This document shows, one piece after another, positions 5,122 through 8,001 of a stretch of 8,001 nucleotides of DNA. The DNA lies in NCBI GenBank assembly GCA_900766165.1, contig CAAFUK010000113.1, forward strand, positions 1-8,001, read 5' to 3'. Source of the DNA: an uncultured Collinsella sp. (lineage in GTDB: Bacteria; Actinomycetota; Coriobacteriia; Coriobacteriales; Coriobacteriaceae). The notes below the pieces were generated by a model, which saw nothing but the letters and a program-made list of their open reading frames with translations, was not told where the DNA came from and did not search any database. How positions within the stretch are numbered: the stretch's first letter is position 1; every line of letters starts with the position of its first letter. The translations under genes were made by a program, and so were the position numbers.

Positions 5122-7074
5122 ATGGCCACCGCCGACCCCAAGAAGAAAAAGAAGAAGCGCAAGAAAAAAGAGTCACTCGAGCATAAGCGCAACCGCATCC
5201 TGGTAGCGCTGGGCATTTTTGCCGTGGTGTACGCCCTCGATGAGCTCGGCACCCTCACTGCCTCATTCGGCACCCCGGGCGACATCTACGCCAGCTTCGC
5301 ACTGTTCCTCGTGCCGTTTTTGATTGCCGGCTACGACGTGCTCCAAAAGGCATACAACAACATCCGCCGCGGCAAGGCGTTCGACGAGAGCTTCCTCATG
5401 GCCGTCGCGACCATCGGCGCGTTTGCCATGGTGCTCTTCCCCGACACCGATCCGCACATGGCCGAAGGCGCCGCCGTCATGCTGTTCTACCAGGTCGGCG
5501 AGCTGTTCCAGGCATACGCCGTGGGCAAGAGCCGTAAATCGATCAGCGCTATGATGGACATCGCACCCGACTACGCCAACGTCGAGCAACCCGACGGCAC
5601 ACTCGAGCAGGTCTTCCCCGATGGCATCGCCGTGGGCACCGTCATCGTCGTCAAGCCCGGCGAGCGCGTGCCTATCGACGGCGTCATCGTCGAGGGCGAG
5701 ACACAGCTCGATACCGCCGCGCTCACGGGCGAGTCAGTCCCACGCCCGGCCAAAACCGGAGACGATATCATCAGCGGCTGCATCAACATGACGGGTCTCA
5801 TCCACGTGCGCACCACCAAGCCATTTGGCGAGTCCACCGTCGCGCGCGTCCTGGAGCTCGTAGAAAACGCCAGCGAAAAGAAGGCGCGCACCGAGAACTT
5901 CATCACGCGCTTCGCCCGCGTCTACACGCCCGCCGTCACAGGCGCTGCCGCGGTACTCGCGCTCGGCGGCGGCTTGGTCACCGGCGCCTGGTCCGACTGG
6001 ATCCTGCGCGGCCTGACCTTCCTGGTCGTCAGCTGCCCGTGCGCGTTAGTGATCAGCGTCCCGCTCAGCTTCTTTGGCGGCATCGGCGGCGCGTCCAAGC
6101 TGGGCGTTCTCATCAAGGGTTCTAACTACCTCGAGACGCTCGCCGACGTGGACACCGTCGTCTTCGACAAGACCGGCACGCTCACCAACGGCACGTTTTC
6201 GGTCGTGGCGGTGCACCCCGAGTCTGGCTATACCGAGCAGTCGTTGCTCGAGGTCGCAGCCCTTGCGGAGTCGTTCTCCGATCACCCCATCGCGCAGTCC
6301 GTGCGTGTCGCCTACCAGGGCGAGGTCGATCCCAAGCGCGTAAGCGACTCCACCAACGACGCGGGCCATGGCGTGACGGCAACCATCGACGGCAAGCACG
6401 TCGTCGTTGGCAACGCAAAGATGTTCGCCGCGGCCGGAGTCAAAGCGCCCGATTGCGAGGTCGTCGGCACCATCCTCCACGTGCTAGTCGATGGCATCTA
6501 TGCCGGCCACATTGTAATTGCCGACACCGTTAAGGCCGACGCCGAGCAGACGATCAGCGACCTGCACGCCGCCGGCGTCAAGCGCACCGTCATGCTCACG
6601 GGCGACCGCGAGGAGGTTGCGGCGTCTGTGGCTAAGCAGCTGGGGCTCGACGAGTTCCACGCGCAGCTGCTGCCGGGCGACAAGGTCGAGCGCGTCGAGG
6701 CATTGCTGGCAGCCGAATCGGGCAAGGGCAAGCTCGCCTTTGTCGGCGACGGCATCAACGATGCGCCCGTGCTCACCCGTGCCGATGTGGGCATCGCCAT
6801 GGGCGCCATGGGCTCGGACGCCGCAATTGAGGCGGCGGACGTCGTGCTGATGGATGACAAGCCGTCCAACATTTCCCGCGCGATCCGCGTGGCACGCAAG
6901 ACCATGGCGATTGTCTGGCAGAACATCATCTTTGCGCTGGGTATTAAGTTGCTGATTCTGGTGCTTGCGGCACTGGGCATCGCCAACATGTGGCTTGCCG
7001 TGTTCGGCGACGTAGGCGTGGCGATTATCGCCATCCTGAATGCCATGCGCGCGATGGGTGTCAAGAACCTCTAG
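5122..7074 (+). CDS. P1B-type zinc/cadmium/lead-exporting ATPase
   Basis: This 650-residue P-type ATPase should pump Zn(II), Cd(II) or Pb(II) out of the cytoplasm using ATP. It has about eight membrane segments (near 26-42, 53-71, 89-106, 112-130, 269-288, 297-318, 597-617 and 621-642). Key motifs are TGES 202-205 (actuator), CPC 305-307 in the sixth segment, DKTGTLT with phosphorylated Asp349, SDHP with His388, TGD 493-495 and GDGIND 542-546. Lys609 and Asp630 (in GDVG) near the C-terminus are the signature of the P1B-2 Zn/Cd/Pb group, like ZntA and CadA. The N-terminus has no CxxC domain; instead residues 7-16 are ten basic residues in a row (nine Lys, one Arg). I place the start at ATG 5122, behind GGGAGGA (5107-5113); the frame is open further upstream, but that part overlaps the HMA gene and reads as nonsense. 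Operon position and three operators indicate metal-induced expression. Confidence 0.93.
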   Translation: MATADPKKKKKKRKKKESLEHKRNRILVALGIFAVVYALDELGTLTASFGTPGDIYASFALFLVPFLIAGYDVLQKAYNNIRRGKAFDESFLMAVATIGAFAMVLFPDTDPHMAEGAAVMLFYQVGELFQAYAVGKSRKSISAMMDIAPDYANVEQPDGTLEQVFPDGIAVGTVIVVKPGERVPIDGVIVEGETQLDTAALTGESVPRPAKTGDDIISGCINMTGLIHVRTTKPFGESTVARVLELVENASEKKARTENFITRFARVYTPAVTGAAAVLALGGGLVTGAWSDWILRGLTFLVVSCPCALVISVPLSFFGGIGGASKLGVLIKGSNYLETLADVDTVVFDKTGTLTNGTFSVVAVHPESGYTEQSLLEVAALAESFSDHPIAQSVRVAYQGEVDPKRVSDSTNDAGHGVTATIDGKHVVVGNAKMFAAAGVKAPDCEVVGTILHVLVDGIYAGHIVIADTVKADAEQTISDLHAAGVKRTVMLTGDREEVAASVAKQLGLDEFHAQLLPGDKVERVEALLAAESGKGKLAFVGDGINDAPVLTRADVGIAMGAMGSDAAIEAADVVLMDDKPSNISRAIRVARKTMAIVWQNIIFALGIKLLILVLAALGIANMWLAVFGDVGVAIIAILNAMRAMGVKNL

Positions 7075-7090
7075 CGTTCGTGGGCTGTCC

Positions 7091-7217
7091 GGCCGGGACC
7101 GGGCTTGGTTTTGAAAACGTCCTCGCGCATGAGGCCCGTCTTTCCTGCTCCTGCGGAGCAACGGAAAGGCGGGCCTCGCGCTGTGGAATGTTTTCAAAAC
7201 CAAACCCGGCCCCGGCC
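7091..7217. repeat. 127-bp nested inverted repeat between convergent genes
   Basis: Outer arms 7091-7118 and 7190-7217 are complementary at 26 of 28 positions, including an unbroken TTGGTTTTGAAAAC at the inner side. An inner stem, GAGGCCCG (7131-7138) with CGGGCCTC (7170-7177), continues through CTTTCC/GGAAAG and GCTCC/GGAGC to a 3-nt loop at 7152-7154. It lies between the ATPase (stop at 7074) and the convergent MntR-like gene (stop at 7354). It could be a bidirectional terminator, a mobile MITE-like repeat, or a structured RNA. The size and the quality of both stems exceed a normal terminator. Confidence 0.75.
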
Positions 7218-7353
7218 TGCGGTGACGTAGGTGGCAGTTCTTGGACATCGTTTGCTGGCGGGGTTCCTTTGCTGAAATGGACTTGGCCGAAAGGGCCGCT
7301 GGTCCCGGTCGCTGGTTCGCGCTTTGCGCGAACTCCGCGCTACTGGGGGTTCG
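7218..7353. other. Gene-free stretch with one perfect small hairpin
   Basis: I see no gene here. GTTCGCGC (7315-7322) and GCGCGAAC (7326-7333) form a perfect 8-bp stem with a TTT loop, 21 nt beyond the stop of the MntR-like gene in its reading direction. It could stabilise or end that transcript, but no T run follows. Confidence 0.4.
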
Positions 7354-7743
7354 TTAGGATTCCGCCGCTTGGCCCGTCGCCTCGCCCCGGTTCAGCATCG
7401 CCCTCAGTTTCTCGAAGCTTTCCTCGCTCAGGCAGTGCTCCATGTGGCAGCCCTCTTGCGACGCGACCTCAGCCGAAACACCCGCATCCTCCAGCAGCCC
7501 CACGAAAAAGCAGTGACGCTCCCACATTTGGCGAGCGACCTCCAGACCACGCTCCGTCAGATGAACGTCGCGCTTGCCCATTTCGACATAGCCGTTGCTT
7601 TCCAGCGTCGCCATGGCCTTGGAAACGCTCGCCTTGGTTACGCCGAGGTACTCCGCAACGTCGATCGAGCGCACGATGCCCTGGCGTTCCGACAGAACGT
7701 AGATCGATTCGAGATAGTCTTCTCCGGATTCACGTAGGGCCAT
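7354..7743 (-). CDS. DtxR/MntR-family manganese-type metalloregulator
   Basis: This 129-residue protein is a short DtxR-family repressor: an N-terminal winged helix (DVAEYLGVTKASVSKAMATL, 28-47) and a dimerisation/metal domain, without the C-terminal SH3-like domain of DtxR and IdeR. By alignment from memory, Asp9 and Glu12 (EDYLESIYVL) occupy the positions of MntR Asp8 and Glu11 that confer manganese selectivity. His77 matches MntR His77. The segment EGCHMEHCLS supplies Cys99, Glu102 and His103, arranged as CxxEH as in DtxR. It is thus a mix of MntR and DtxR features, most probably Mn(II)-sensing. The start is ATG 7743 with GAAAGG 6 nt upstream; a longer frame reaching 7878 would overlap the palindromic operator region and is not credible. 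It is probably autoregulated and probably also controls the exporter at 172-1272. Confidence 0.88.
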   Translation of the reverse strand: MALRESGEDYLESIYVLSERQGIVRSIDVAEYLGVTKASVSKAMATLESNGYVEMGKRDVHLTERGLEVARQMWERHCFFVGLLEDAGVSAEVASQEGCHMEHCLSEESFEKLRAMLNRGEATGQAAES

Positions 7744-7767
7744 GGGCCGCCTTTCGCGATGATTGCT

Positions 7768-7850
7768 AGTTAGCCTTTGGATACTTTCCACGGCTAACTT
7801 TACCGCAAAAGTTGCCCATGTCTTACTACTTTGCCTAAAAGTTAGCCGTG
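7768..7850 (-). promoter_or_regulatory. Operator region of the MntR-like gene
   Basis: CACGGCTAACTTT (7789-7801) and AAAGTTAGCCGTG (7838-7850) are a perfect 13-bp inverted repeat 36 bp apart. A third core, AGTTAGCC, lies at 7768-7775. The centre (7806-7820) holds the minus-strand motif CATGGGCAACTTTTG, shared with the exporter promoter. GTTAGCC is also the core of known IdeR/DtxR boxes. No unambiguous -35/-10 pair can be picked. Autoregulation is the simplest reading. Confidence 0.65.
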
Positions 7851-7871
7851 TTTCACAAAACGAGCGGGACG

Positions 7872-8001
7872 AAAACAAAAGGCTCTGTTAGACCAGGATT
7901 GACATGCCGGCCTGCCGGCTATCTCGCCGTCTCCCCGTCGGGCGCCGGCATCTTGACCCTCATCTCGAACGGCATCCCGCCCTCCCGGACGAGCGCCCTG
8001 A
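7872..8001 (-). mobile_element. Inner end of a probable insertion sequence (right copy)
   Basis: 7872-7905 is the perfect inverse of 53-86. The element would begin here and extend right beyond the window. An open frame on the minus strand ends just before this terminus, as expected at the transposase 3' end of an insertion sequence. Compared with the left copy, where a promoter-like sequence follows the repeat, the two copies appear to lie in the same orientation. Confidence 0.5.
7919..8001 (-). CDS. Partial C-terminus, possible transposase
   Basis: The minus-strand frame entering from the right edge is open for about 27 codons and ends with TAG at 7921-7919. The visible residues include MPFEMRVKMPAPDGETAR at the end. 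This is too short to identify. Its stop, 14 bases from the inverted-repeat terminus, is the only reason to suggest a transposase. Confidence 0.35.
   Translation of the reverse strand, partial: RALVREGGMPFEMRVKMPAPDGETAR

Noticed and set aside
4338..5285. Minus-strand open frame across the repressor and HMA genes
   Set aside because: It covers three convincing plus-strand features and shows no domain; it is a shadow.
7744..7878. Upstream extension of the MntR-like frame
   Set aside because: It would run through the palindromic operator region; the family normally begins with the ESGEDYLESIY segment and the ATG at 7743 has its own ribosome binding site.

Overview
The window looks like a high-GC Gram-positive chromosome or accessory island, most probably a gut Coriobacteriia such as Collinsella. 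I base this on GC-rich codon use, strong AAGGAG/GGAGG-type ribosome binding sites, near-consensus sigma-70-type promoters and a general resemblance of several proteins to those of that class. The genus is an inference; no rRNA or marker gene is present.

Most of the window concerns transition-metal homeostasis. On the minus strand at 172-1272 is a predicted heavy-metal (probably manganese) exporter with a very histidine-rich cytoplasmic loop. At 4374-7074 is a zinc/cadmium/lead-type efflux operon: an ArsR/SmtB repressor with a complete alpha-5 metal site, a 72-residue stand-alone HMA metal-binding protein, and a P1B-type ATPase. At 7354-7743, minus strand, is a short DtxR/MntR-family metalloregulator. 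The exporter and the MntR-like gene share a promoter motif (15 bp, one mismatch), so they are probably one regulon. The ArsR gene and the ATPase have three copies of a second operator.

Two other genes lie between the metal genes: a DEDDh (DnaQ-type) 3'-5' exonuclease at 1445-2413, divergent from the exporter, and a more AT-rich orphan at 2764-3954. The orphan's C-terminal half resembles a DUF559/Vsr-like PD-(D/E)XK nuclease fold. It is followed by a 254-bp block bounded by 45-bp inverted repeats, and a third related motif sits upstream of it.

A perfect 34-bp inverted repeat occurs at 53-86 and 7872-7905, close to both window edges. Each copy looks like the end of an insertion sequence lying outside the block, with a likely transposase C-terminus running in from the right edge. 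The block from about 87 to 7871 could therefore be the cargo of a composite transposon, or simply lie between two independent insertions. A 127-bp nested inverted repeat (7091-7217) lies between the convergent ATPase and MntR-like genes.
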